Source: Planctomycetota bacterium
GTDB taxonomy: Bacteria; Planctomycetota; UBA1135; GCA-002686595
Direction: 5' to 3'
NCBI GenBank assembly: GCA_004296785.1
Contig: SCVU01000505.1
Coordinates: 1 to 5,616 of the forward strand
DNA: 5,616 nt
The notes under the pieces were generated by a model. The model saw only the letters and a list, made by a program, of their open reading frames with translations. It ran no database searches and had not been told where the DNA came from. Shown piece by piece: positions 1 through 5,616 of the stretch. Every line of letters starts with the position of its first letter. Positions within the stretch are counted from its first letter, which is position 1. The position numbers and the translations under genes are program-made.

Positions 1-1370
1 CGACGCTCGTCGACGCGCCGCCGCTCGCCGTGCGCGAAGGCGGCCTCGTGCGCGACGGCGTCGACGCCGAGCTCGACGAGCTGCGCGCGCTGCAGCAGGA
101 CGGCAAGGGCTGGATGGCGCGCTTCCAGGCCGACGAGATCGCGCGCTGCGGCATCCCCGGCCTGAAGATCGGCTTCCACACGGTGTTCGGGTACTACCTC
201 GAAGTGCCGCGCGGCCAGATCGAGCGCGTGCCCGACAGCTACATCCGCAAGCAGACCGTCAAGAACGCCGAGCGCTACGTCACGCCGGAGCTCAAGGAGT
301 ACGAGGACAAGGTGCTGCGCGCCGAGGAGCGCGCGTTCGCGCGCGAGCACGAGCTGTTCGTCGCGCTGCGCGATGCGGCCGCCGCCGAGCTCGCGCGCAT
401 CCTCGCGACCGCACAGGCGATCGCCGAACTCGACGCGCTGGCGGCGCTGGCCGAGAAGGCGGCCGAGGCGGGCTGGTGCCGGCCCGACGTCCACGCCGGC
501 GACGCGATCGAGATCCGCGAGGGTCGCCACCCGGTGCTCGAGTGCGCGCCCGAGATCGGCTCGTTCACGCCCAACGACGCCGAGCTCGACGCCGGCGCGC
601 GCAACCTGACGATCCTCACGGGCCCGAACATGGCGGGCAAGTCGACCTACATCCGGCAGGTCGCGCTGATCGTGCTGCTCGCGCAGCTCGGCTCGTTCGT
701 GCCGGCCGCGTCCGCGCGCATCGGCGTCGTCGACCGGATCTTCACGCGCGTCGGCGCCGGCGACGACATCAGCCGCGGCGAGTCGACGTTCATGGTCGAG
801 ATGGTCGAGCTCGCGCTGATCTTGAACAACGCGACGCCGCGCTCGCTGATCGTGCTCGACGAGGTCGGCCGCGGCACGAGCACCTTCGACGGGCTCGCGC
901 TGGCGTGGGCGATCGCCGAGCACGTGTCGCAGCGCGTGCACGCGCGCACGATCTTCGCGACGCACTACCACCAGCTCACCGAGCTCGCCGCGCGCTACCC
1001 GGGCATCTGCAACAAGAGCGTCGCGGTGCGCGAGTGGGGCGACGAGATCGTGTTCCTCCACCGCATCGTCGAGGGCGGCACCGATCGCTCCTACGGGATC
1101 CACGTCGCGCGTCTCGCCGGCGTGCCGAAGGAGCTCGTGGCGCGCGCGCGCGAGATCCTGCGCGACATCGAAGAGGACGCGGCGGGGCTCGCGCCGCGCC
1201 TGGCGGGCGGCGCATCGCTCGCGGCCGACGGCGCGGCGAACGCGCAGGCCGAGCTGTATCCGCCGCGGCTCGCCGCGCTCGAACGCGAGCTGCGCGCGCT
1301 CGATCTCGATCGCATGAGCCCGATCGACGCGCTGCTCGCGCTGCGCGTGTTGCGCCAGCGGCTCGACTGA
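1..1370 (+). CDS. mutS: DNA mismatch repair ATPase MutS, C-terminal half (5' end outside window)
   Basis: MutS dimers recognise mismatches and, through ATP-driven clamp formation, recruit MutL for repair. The frame is open from the window edge; its first full codon is at position 3, giving 455 visible residues against about 850 for a typical MutS. The mismatch-binding and connector domains are therefore off-window, and the GTG at position 30 is internal, not a start. Visible in order: the core/clamp motif FGYYLEV (residues 62-68) followed by the clamp segment RKQTVKNAERY; Walker A TGPNMAGKST (206-215, bases 618-647); the STFMVEM signature (261-267); Walker B LIVLDE (282-287) followed by GRGTSTFDG; the THYHQL histidine loop (320-325); the helix-turn-helix dimer region beginning near GTDRSYGIH (358-366). 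A variable linker and a C-terminal helix of the usual SPIDALLAL type end at TGA. All ATPase motifs look intact, so the gene is probably functional. Family assignment is certain. MutS1 is favoured over MutS2 because of the MutS1-type core/clamp and C-terminal ends. Confidence 0.97.
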   Translation, partial: TLVDAPPLAVREGGLVRDGVDAELDELRALQQDGKGWMARFQADEIARCGIPGLKIGFHTVFGYYLEVPRGQIERVPDSYIRKQTVKNAERYVTPELKEYEDKVLRAEERAFAREHELFVALRDAAAAELARILATAQAIAELDALAALAEKAAEAGWCRPDVHAGDAIEIREGRHPVLECAPEIGSFTPNDAELDAGARNLTILTGPNMAGKSTYIRQVALIVLLAQLGSFVPAASARIGVVDRIFTRVGAGDDISRGESTFMVEMVELALILNNATPRSLIVLDEVGRGTSTFDGLALAWAIAEHVSQRVHARTIFATHYHQLTELAARYPGICNKSVAVREWGDEIVFLHRIVEGGTDRSYGIHVARLAGVPKELVARAREILRDIEEDAAGLAPRLAGGASLAADGAANAQAELYPPRLAALERELRALDLDRMSPIDALLALRVLRQRLD

Positions 1371-1371
1371 G

Positions 1372-1384
1372 CGGCCGACGGCCG
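1372..1384. terminator. Short GC hairpin between convergent mutS and glycosyltransferase genes (weak candidate)
   Basis: The 24-base gap between the two convergent stop codons contains a perfect 5-bp inverted repeat, CGGCC-GAC-GGCCG. It could fold in transcripts from either strand. There is no T-tract on either side, and such small GC palindromes are common by chance at this base composition. It is noted only because it is the sole structure in the only space available for ending both transcripts. Confidence 0.2.
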
Positions 1385-1394
1385 GTGCGCGGCC

Positions 1395-3080
1395 TCAGAC
1401 CGCCGCGCGACGCGCTGACAGCCCGAGCTTGAGATCGAGCAAGCCCTTGCGCGACGCGCGCGCCGCGGGGAAGCGCTCGAGCAGTTCGACGTACTGCCGC
1501 GCGCACTGTCGCCACGCGCATTCGGTGCTGACGAAGCCGCGCACGGCCGCCTCGAGTCGCTCGCGACGCGGCGCATCGCCGCGCAGCGCGACGAGCTCAC
1601 GCGCGATCGCCTCGACCTCGCCGGCGCCGAGCGGCACCTTGACCGTGCACGCGTCTGGCAGTTCCGACTGCTCGGCGGCATCGCTGGCGAGCACCGCGCG
1701 CCCGAGCGAGAACGACTGGAACACGCCGCCGCTCGTGCCGCCCGTCGTCGGACCGCGCAGATTCACCGACAAGTCGCCGGCGTGCAGCCAGTCCCAGCCG
1801 AGCTCTTCCGGCACGTAGCCAGCGAAGTGCACGGCGTCGGCGACGCCGAGCAGCTGCGCATGCGCGCGCGGGTCGTATGCGCCCGTCGAGAGTCCGCCGA
1901 CCAGCGCGAGGTACAGGTCCGGCGCGCTCGCGCGCGCCTTCGCGAAAGCTTCGAGCAGCTTGTCGATGCGCTTGTGCGGCTGCACGCCGCCGAAGCTCAC
2001 CACGAGGAAGCCGCGCTGCCACGCGCTCGACAGGCCGAGTCGCGCGCGCGTGAGCCCGCGATCCTCGTCGCGCCAGCGCTCCTCCGCTCCGTGGTGCACG
2101 ATGCCGACCGGCGTGAGCTGGTTGCGCTCGGTCTGGATGCGCGTCGCGACGTAGCGGCTGTGCACGATGAACGCGTCGGCGAAGCGCACGATCGAGTGAT
2201 TGAGCGGCAGCGCGAACCGATCGCGCGACAGGTGGATCTCCTCGGGCGGGCGAAAGCAGCTCTGCCGCAGGTCGAGCGCGTGCCACGCGCGGCCGTCGCT
2301 CCACTCGATCGACTCGACGAACGCTGCGAGCCGACGCGTGTCGCCGTGCGCGCGCTGCTCGGCGGTCACACCGACGTTCGACGTCCGCAGCGCGACCAGC
2401 GGCTCCCGCACCTCGCCTTCGAGCACGGCGCGCGCGCCCGCTCCATCCGCGGCGGCGACGACGCGGCCGGCCGCTTCGACGATGCGCAGCGCGCGCCCGC
2501 GCTCGACGATGCAGGTCGAACGCACCGCGCGCGCGCCAACGGGCAGCCGCAGCCACGCGACGTCGGCCGTCCAACGACCGCGCGGCTCCGCGCCGTGCCA
2601 ACCGGCGACGAGCGTCCCGGGCAGTTCGCGCGCGTCGAGCTCCGGCGCCGGCTGGCGGCGCGCGCGCCGGCGATCGCGCCAGTTGCCGAGATACGTGCGC
2701 GCCTGGTCGACGCCGCCTTCGCGCAGTGCGAGCAGGTGACCCTTCACGCCGCCGCGCACGAGACCGGGGTACGCGCTCAGCGCGAGATCGAAGAGCACCC
2801 AGTCGTGCTGCGCGACGGTCCCGCCGATCGCGCGGACCATGCGCGCCATGAAGCCGTGCGAGACCTCGTTGCCGAGTTGGTAGAGCACGCGGTCGTACGC
2901 ACGCGGCACGAGCTCGAGCGCCGAGCGCGCCGGCTCGCCGTCCCAGCCCGCGCCTTCGCGGCCGGGCTCCACGAACTGGTCGACCACGGCCTGCTCGCGC
3001 AGGTAGGGCAGCAGTTGGTGCGTGTAGTCGCCGATGCCGGAGCGAACCGACGGCGGCGTCGTGACCAGGGCGATCTTCAA
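1395..3080 (-). CDS. GT4-type (GT-B fold) glycosyltransferase with inserted beta-rich domain
   Basis: Probably transfers a sugar from a nucleotide-sugar donor to a surface glycan or lipid carrier in the cytoplasm; donor and acceptor cannot be read from sequence. The 561-residue product begins MKIALVTTPP, a typical first Rossmann strand, followed by the glycine loop SGIGDYT (14-20). An HD pair is at 92-93. Residues about 140-280 form an insertion (see separate entry). The fold resumes with PLNHSIVRFADAFIVHS (292-308) and IVHHGAE (327-333). The C-terminal donor domain shows FGGVQPHKRIDKLLEAF (363-379), LVGG (393-396), a GYVPEEL segment (421-427) and LRGPTTGGTSGG (441-452). In the last motif Gly448 stands where related enzymes commonly have Glu (GETSG). 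The start is TTG at 3080-3078; I found no in-frame ATG or GTG that fits better, and the first beta strand begins right there. No Shine-Dalgarno sequence is visible. It lies 115 bases downstream of the aminopeptidase gene on the same strand, so co-transcription is possible. The stop is TGA. Confidence 0.88.
   Translation of the reverse strand: MKIALVTTPPSVRSGIGDYTHQLLPYLREQAVVDQFVEPGREGAGWDGEPARSALELVPRAYDRVLYQLGNEVSHGFMARMVRAIGGTVAQHDWVLFDLALSAYPGLVRGGVKGHLLALREGGVDQARTYLGNWRDRRRARRQPAPELDARELPGTLVAGWHGAEPRGRWTADVAWLRLPVGARAVRSTCIVERGRALRIVEAAGRVVAAADGAGARAVLEGEVREPLVALRTSNVGVTAEQRAHGDTRRLAAFVESIEWSDGRAWHALDLRQSCFRPPEEIHLSRDRFALPLNHSIVRFADAFIVHSRYVATRIQTERNQLTPVGIVHHGAEERWRDEDRGLTRARLGLSSAWQRGFLVVSFGGVQPHKRIDKLLEAFAKARASAPDLYLALVGGLSTGAYDPRAHAQLLGVADAVHFAGYVPEELGWDWLHAGDLSVNLRGPTTGGTSGGVFQSFSLGRAVLASDAAEQSELPDACTVKVPLGAGEVEAIARELVALRGDAPRRERLEAAVRGFVSTECAWRQCARQYVELLERFPAARASRKGLLDLKLGLSARRAAV
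2256..2618 (-). other. Inserted beta-rich module within the glycosyltransferase (residues about 155-275)
   Basis: Ordinary GT4 enzymes of this type run from the HD motif to the PLN...ADAFIVHS segment with only a short helical connection. Here about 140 residues intervene. After an Arg-rich stretch (135-142), the insert opens with GWHGAEPRGRW (160-170), has alternating hydrophobic segments such as VAWLRLP and ALRIVEAAGRVVAA that suggest beta strands, and closes near IEWSDGRAWHALDL (258-271). The Trp/His/Glu/Arg pattern resembles sugar- or glycan-binding accessory modules that I recall from some bacterial glycosyltransferases, but I cannot name a family. The boundaries are estimates made by eye. 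Confidence 0.55.
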
Positions 3081-3150
3081 GGCTGTCGGGAGCGACCGTC
3101 GATCTTGGCCGGATCGCCGGACGGGGGGCGGCTCCGAGAGTGTCGCGCGG

Positions 3151-3156
3151 ATTCTA
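3151..3156 (-). promoter_or_regulatory. Possible -10 box (TAGAAT) for the glycosyltransferase gene
   Basis: Read on the minus strand, TAGAAT matches the sigma-70 consensus TATAAT at five of six positions and is conspicuous in the surrounding GC-rich DNA. It would start a transcript with a leader of roughly 60 bases before the TTG codon. No recognisable -35 element lies 16-18 bases upstream, where the sequence is pure GC. It supports an independent promoter for the glycosyltransferase, but only weakly. Confidence 0.3.
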
Positions 3157-3163
3157 GCCCGCT

Positions 3164-3182
3164 CCGGCGCCGCGCGCGCCGG
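3164..3182 (-). terminator. GC hairpin downstream of the aminopeptidase gene (weak terminator candidate)
   Basis: A perfect 7-bp inverted repeat (CCGGCGC / GCGCCGG) with a 5-base loop lies 13 bases past the aminopeptidase stop codon. It falls just before the candidate -10 box of the glycosyltransferase gene. The position suits termination between the two genes. There is no following T-run, so a classical intrinsic terminator is not supported. Chance occurrence in such GC-rich DNA is quite possible. Confidence 0.3.
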
Positions 3183-3195
3183 CGGGCGACGCGGA

Positions 3196-4089
3196 TCAGG
3201 CGGTCAGGATCTCGACGCCGCTCGCGCCGAGGAACAGCGAGTGCTCCGTTTGCGCGACCATCACGCCCTCGTCCTCGACGAGCGGCGGGTAGCGCATCAG
3301 CGCGCCCTGCTTCGCGAGTTTCGCGAGCGCGTCCTCGACCTTGATGCGGTCGAGATGCAGGAAGTAGCGCCGCGCGATCGGCAATCCGCGCCACGCGTCG
3401 ATCGCCTTCAGCACTTCGCGGTCGAGCCCCTTCGCGGACAGCGGCGGTCCGACCATCATGAAGACCTCGGCCTTGCCGCGCTCCTTGATGTAGCCGCGGC
3501 CCGTGCACGCGAACGGCTCGATCGCGAACACGGTGTCCTTGCGGAAGCGGCCGCCGCCGCGCTCCGCGTAGTTCGGGATCTGCGGCGCGGTGTGCACCTT
3601 CCAACGGCCCAGGCCGTGGCCGGTCAGGTTGCGCACGGGCTGGAAACCCATGCCGGTGATCGTGCGCTCGATCGCCGCGCCGACGTCCCCCACCGGCACG
3701 TCGATGCCGACCGCGGCGATCGCCGCGGCGAGCGCTGCTTCGGAGGCCTGGATCAGCTTCGTCCAGCGGCCGTCCGCGGACAGATCGATCGACGCCGCGG
3801 TGTCGGCGACGTAGCCGTCGACGTGCACGCCGAAGTCGACCTTCACGCAGTCGCCTTCCTGGTACTCGAGCGGATCCTCGGGCGGCGAGCAGTAGTGCGC
3901 CGCGACGTGATTGCGGCTCGATTGCGCCGGGAAGCCCGGCTCGGCGCCGCGCTCGCGGATCATCCGCTCGACTGTCTCGAGCACCCACGCGACCTTCACG
4001 CCCGGCCGCACGTGCTGCTTCGCCCACTCGCGGCACTCGGACGCGATGCGTCCGGCGCGGCGGTGGCAGTCGAGCGCGTGTGCGTCCAT
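3196..4089 (-). CDS. map: Methionine aminopeptidase, type II (archaeal/eukaryal class)
   Basis: Removes the initiator methionine from nascent proteins; a cytoplasmic dinuclear metalloprotease of peptidase family M24. The product has 297 residues from ATG at 4089-4087, close to the length of archaeal enzymes. All five metal ligands are visible: Asp85 (VKVDFG), Asp96 (ADTA), His158 (TGHGL), Glu191 (AIEPF) and Glu282 (TEH). The substrate-binding histidines His65 (HVAAH) and His166 (KVHTA) are also present. The type II signature is clear: NLTGHGLGRWKVH followed by IPNY, and a helical insertion between the last two ligand motifs (about 218-270) ending in MRYPPL, as in the Pyrococcus enzyme. An in-frame TTG lies ten codons upstream at 4119. 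I prefer the ATG because a GGAT sits about nine bases before it, the extension has no conserved character, and a -10-like box lies directly against the TTG. The gene is divergent from the membrane-protein gene and upstream of the glycosyltransferase. Bacteria normally rely on the type I enzyme. Confidence 0.93.
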   Translation of the reverse strand: MDAHALDCHRRAGRIASECREWAKQHVRPGVKVAWVLETVERMIRERGAEPGFPAQSSRNHVAAHYCSPPEDPLEYQEGDCVKVDFGVHVDGYVADTAASIDLSADGRWTKLIQASEAALAAAIAAVGIDVPVGDVGAAIERTITGMGFQPVRNLTGHGLGRWKVHTAPQIPNYAERGGGRFRKDTVFAIEPFACTGRGYIKERGKAEVFMMVGPPLSAKGLDREVLKAIDAWRGLPIARRYFLHLDRIKVEDALAKLAKQGALMRYPPLVEDEGVMVAQTEHSLFLGASGVEILTA

Positions 4090-4120
4090 GCGGGATCCGG
4101 TGCGGAGCGACCGGGCCAAG

Positions 4121-4126
4121 AGAATA
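4121..4126 (-). promoter_or_regulatory. Possible -10 box (TATTCT) for the methionine aminopeptidase gene
   Basis: Read on the minus strand, TATTCT shares four of six bases with TATAAT and is the most AT-rich spot in the divergent intergenic region. A start site about seven bases downstream would give a leader of roughly 25 bases to the ATG at 4089. It would also place the alternative TTG at 4119 at or before the transcript start, arguing against that codon. I see no convincing -35 element. Confidence 0.3.
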
Positions 4127-4197
4127 CGGGCGCGAGTCGCTCGTGGACAGCGGCGCCCGCGCGGCGCGCGAGCCTGCTTTGCGGCGCACGCGCCTGC

Positions 4198-4203
4198 TAC
4201 GCT
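4198..4203 (+). promoter_or_regulatory. Possible extended -10 element (TGC-TACGCT) for the membrane-protein gene
   Basis: TACGCT fits the loose TAnnnT pattern of -10 boxes and is immediately preceded by TGC, the TGn of an extended -10. This could offset the absence of a good -35; only a partial TTG match occurs nearby, at 4179, with too short a spacer. Transcription would begin within a few bases of the ATG at 4212, so the mRNA would be almost leaderless. That agrees with the lack of a Shine-Dalgarno sequence. Confidence 0.3.
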
Positions 4204-4211
4204 GCGCGCGC

Positions 4212-5616
4212 ATGTCGGAATCGGCGGCCGTAGCTGCCCCCGCGCGGCGCGGTGGGCTGGAGCTCGCCGGATCGCTCGCGGTGCTGCTGTTCGCGGCGGT
4301 CGCGCTGTTGTCCGATGCGCTGTTCTCGCGCCGCGTGCTCTCGCCGGCGGATGCGCTGCTCGCGTTCGAACCGTGGCGCGCGGCGGCGCCGGCCGGGCAC
4401 GCGAGCGCGAATCCGCTGCTGCTCGACCAGCCGACCGTATGCGAGCCGTGGCTCGATCTGGCGGCCGAACAGCTGCGCGCGGGCGAGCTGCCGCTGTGGA
4501 ATCCGTACGACTACTGCGGCCAGCCGTACCACGCGGCCGCCTCCGGCGGCTTCGCGAGCCCGCTCAACTGGATCTACTTCGCGTTCCCGGGTCACGCGGC
4601 GAAGGAGTGGGCCGCGCTGCTGCGCCTGTTCCTCGCCGGTGCGTTCGCACTGTGCTGGCTGCGCTGCTTCGCGCTGTCGGCGTACGCGCGCTTGCTCGGC
4701 GCGCTGTGCTTCCAGCTCGGCGGGTTCATGATCGCGTGGCTCGGCCACCCGCACACGGCGGCCGCGGCATTCCTGCCGTTCGTGTTGTGGCGCATCGAGC
4801 GCTCGCTGCAAGGCTCCGGGCTGCGCGCGGCCGGCACGATCGGACTGGGCAGCGGCCTCGCGTGGCTGTCCGGCCACGCGCAGACGGCGCTGCACATCGC
4901 GCTGTTCGCGGGGCTGTACGCGCTGTGGCGCGGCGCGCAGGAGCGCGTGCTCGTGCGCGCGCTCCTCGCGTGCGCGTGCGGGCAGCTGCTCGGCCTCGCG
5001 ATCGGCGTCGTGCAACTGTGGCCGCAGTGGGAGTACCTGCGGGACAGCCAGGCCGCGCTCGTGTTCAGCAAGGTCGACGTGACGAGCCCGCTGTCGTTCG
5101 TCGACGCCGCGCGCTTCCTGCTCGCACCGCTCGCGTCGGGCGCGCCGCACCACCGCGACTACAGCGGGCCGCTCGGAGACAACCTGAACTATGCGGAGCT
5201 CGTCGGCGGGTACGTCGGCGCGCTGCCGCTCGCCCTCGCCCTGTTCGCGCTCGCGCGCTTGCGCACGGCGCCGCCCGCGCGCGTGCTCGCCGCGCTGGCG
5301 GCGCTCGCGCTGCTCGTCGCGTGGCAGGTGCCGCCGCTGTACGAGCTCGCGCGCGGCGTCCCGGTGCTCGCGAGCACGAAGCTGCTGCGGCTGCTGCTCG
5401 TCGCGAGCGCCGCGCTCGCCGCGCTCGCCGCGTTCGGCCTCGATCGCGCGCTGGACCTCGCGCGCCTGAACGCGCGGCCGCGCGCGCTCGCGGCGGCCCT
5501 CGCGGTGCTCGTCGCGTGCATCGATCTGCTGCACGTCGGCCGCGGCTTCAATCCGGCGATCGAGCCGGCGCTGATCGCGCCCGAGACCGAGGTCACGCGC
5601 TTCCTGCGCGCCGATC
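4212..5616 (+). CDS. YfhO-like multi-pass membrane protein (3' end outside window)
   Basis: The frame is open without a stop from ATG 4212 to the window end, giving 468 residues; YfhO-type proteins are usually around 800 or more, so much of the protein is missing. A short polar N-terminus leads into a first membrane helix (about 17-37). A large extracytoplasmic loop follows with the family hallmarks: SPADALLAFEPW (44-55), a second PW at 79-80, then GELPLWNPYDYCGQPYHAA (91-109) and SPLNW (116-120). Further hydrophobic segments lie near 133-150, 157-177, 183-194, 207-240, 248-270, 331-350, 357-372, 391-410 and 425-441. These proteins resemble GT-C glycosyltransferases. In Firmicutes, YfhO members are linked to glycosylation of cell-wall teichoic or lipoteichoic acids; the substrate in this organism is unknown. 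The nearby glycosyltransferase gives mild support for a role in surface glycans. No Shine-Dalgarno is visible before the ATG (see the extended -10 candidate). Other in-frame starts would truncate the first helix. Confidence 0.85.
   Translation, partial: MSESAAVAAPARRGGLELAGSLAVLLFAAVALLSDALFSRRVLSPADALLAFEPWRAAAPAGHASANPLLLDQPTVCEPWLDLAAEQLRAGELPLWNPYDYCGQPYHAAASGGFASPLNWIYFAFPGHAAKEWAALLRLFLAGAFALCWLRCFALSAYARLLGALCFQLGGFMIAWLGHPHTAAAAFLPFVLWRIERSLQGSGLRAAGTIGLGSGLAWLSGHAQTALHIALFAGLYALWRGAQERVLVRALLACACGQLLGLAIGVVQLWPQWEYLRDSQAALVFSKVDVTSPLSFVDAARFLLAPLASGAPHHRDYSGPLGDNLNYAELVGGYVGALPLALALFALARLRTAPPARVLAALAALALLVAWQVPPLYELARGVPVLASTKLLRLLLVASAALAALAAFGLDRALDLARLNARPRALAAALAVLVACIDLLHVGRGFNPAIEPALIAPETEVTRFLRAD
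5409..5435 (+). repeat. Three tandem 9-bp units inside the membrane-protein gene
   Basis: The unit GCCGCGCTC occurs twice exactly and a third time with one change (GCCGCGTTC). It is in frame and encodes Ala-Ala-Leu, Ala-Ala-Leu, Ala-Ala-Phe within a predicted membrane helix. It could be a minor slippage expansion or simply the result of Ala/Leu-rich helix composition with biased codons. Confidence 0.6.

Noticed and set aside
476..1432. 318-residue plus-strand frame overlapping mutS and the convergent gap
   Set aside because: Almost entirely Arg/Ala/Pro, with no motif; it is a shifted-frame reading of mutS.
1782..3344. 520-residue plus-strand open frame opposite the glycosyltransferase
   Set aside because: Its Arg/Ala/Asp-rich sequence has no recognisable domain, and it runs through the end of the aminopeptidase gene and the intergenic gap. 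The minus-strand frame shows a coherent GT-B enzyme.
4087..4119. TTG at 4119 as the aminopeptidase start (307 residues)
   Set aside because: It has no ribosome-binding site, abuts a -10-like box and adds ten unconserved residues. The ATG at 4089 gives a family-typical N-terminus.
3034..4233. 399-residue plus-strand open frame, and a 378-residue minus-strand frame in another phase, across the aminopeptidase
   Set aside because: Both are Arg-rich shadows without motifs. They overlap a gene with every expected metal ligand in place, and the plus-strand frame also covers two intergenic regions.
4197..5534. 445-residue minus-strand open frame rich in Arg, Glu and Gln, opposite the membrane-protein gene
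   Set aside because: It is the antisense shadow of the YfhO-like gene: low-complexity composition, no family motifs, and long stop-free antisense frames are expected at this GC content. The plus-strand frame carries hallmark motifs and membrane helices.
1..5616. Mobile elements, CRISPR arrays, tRNA or other RNA genes, attachment sites
   Set aside because: No spaced direct repeats, transposase or integrase motifs, or cloverleaf-like segments were seen on either strand. The gaps between genes (24, 115 and 122 bases) are too short to hide much.

Overview
The window is a piece of a very GC-rich bacterial chromosome (about 70-82% GC in the lines I counted by hand). Codon use is uniform, dominated by G/C-ending codons, in all genes. 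It holds four protein-coding genes, two cut by the window edges. There are no RNA genes, mobile elements or CRISPR arrays that I can support. A full-length-type MutS says bacterium. A YfhO-like giant membrane protein, an archaeal/eukaryal-type methionine aminopeptidase and the extreme GC would suit a large-genome environmental lineage such as Myxococcota or Planctomycetota, but this is a guess that the sequence alone cannot settle.

Layout, left to right. (1) Positions 1-1370, plus strand: the C-terminal half of the mismatch-repair ATPase MutS, with its start outside the window. (2) Positions 1395-3080, minus strand: a 561-residue GT-B fold glycosyltransferase of the GT4 type. It carries a beta-rich insertion in its N-terminal half and a Gly where related enzymes often have a Glu. 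It converges on mutS with only 24 bases between the stop codons. (3) Positions 3196-4089, minus strand: a type II methionine aminopeptidase with all five metal ligands, upstream of and co-directional with the glycosyltransferase. (4) Positions 4212-5616, plus strand: a multi-pass membrane protein resembling the YfhO family, running divergently from the aminopeptidase and leaving the window without a stop.

Functionally the window looks like a housekeeping/envelope mix, not a single pathway. MutS acts in DNA repair and the aminopeptidase in N-terminal protein maturation. The glycosyltransferase and the YfhO-like protein probably act on surface or secreted glycans. No gene has a strong Shine-Dalgarno sequence at its visible start, and the glycosyltransferase uses TTG. 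Three AT-leaning hexamers resembling sigma-70 -10 boxes stand out upstream of the three complete 5' ends.

I found no convincing undescribed multi-gene system. The points most worth a second look are the type II aminopeptidase in a bacterial context and the unusual architecture and active-site substitution of the glycosyltransferase.
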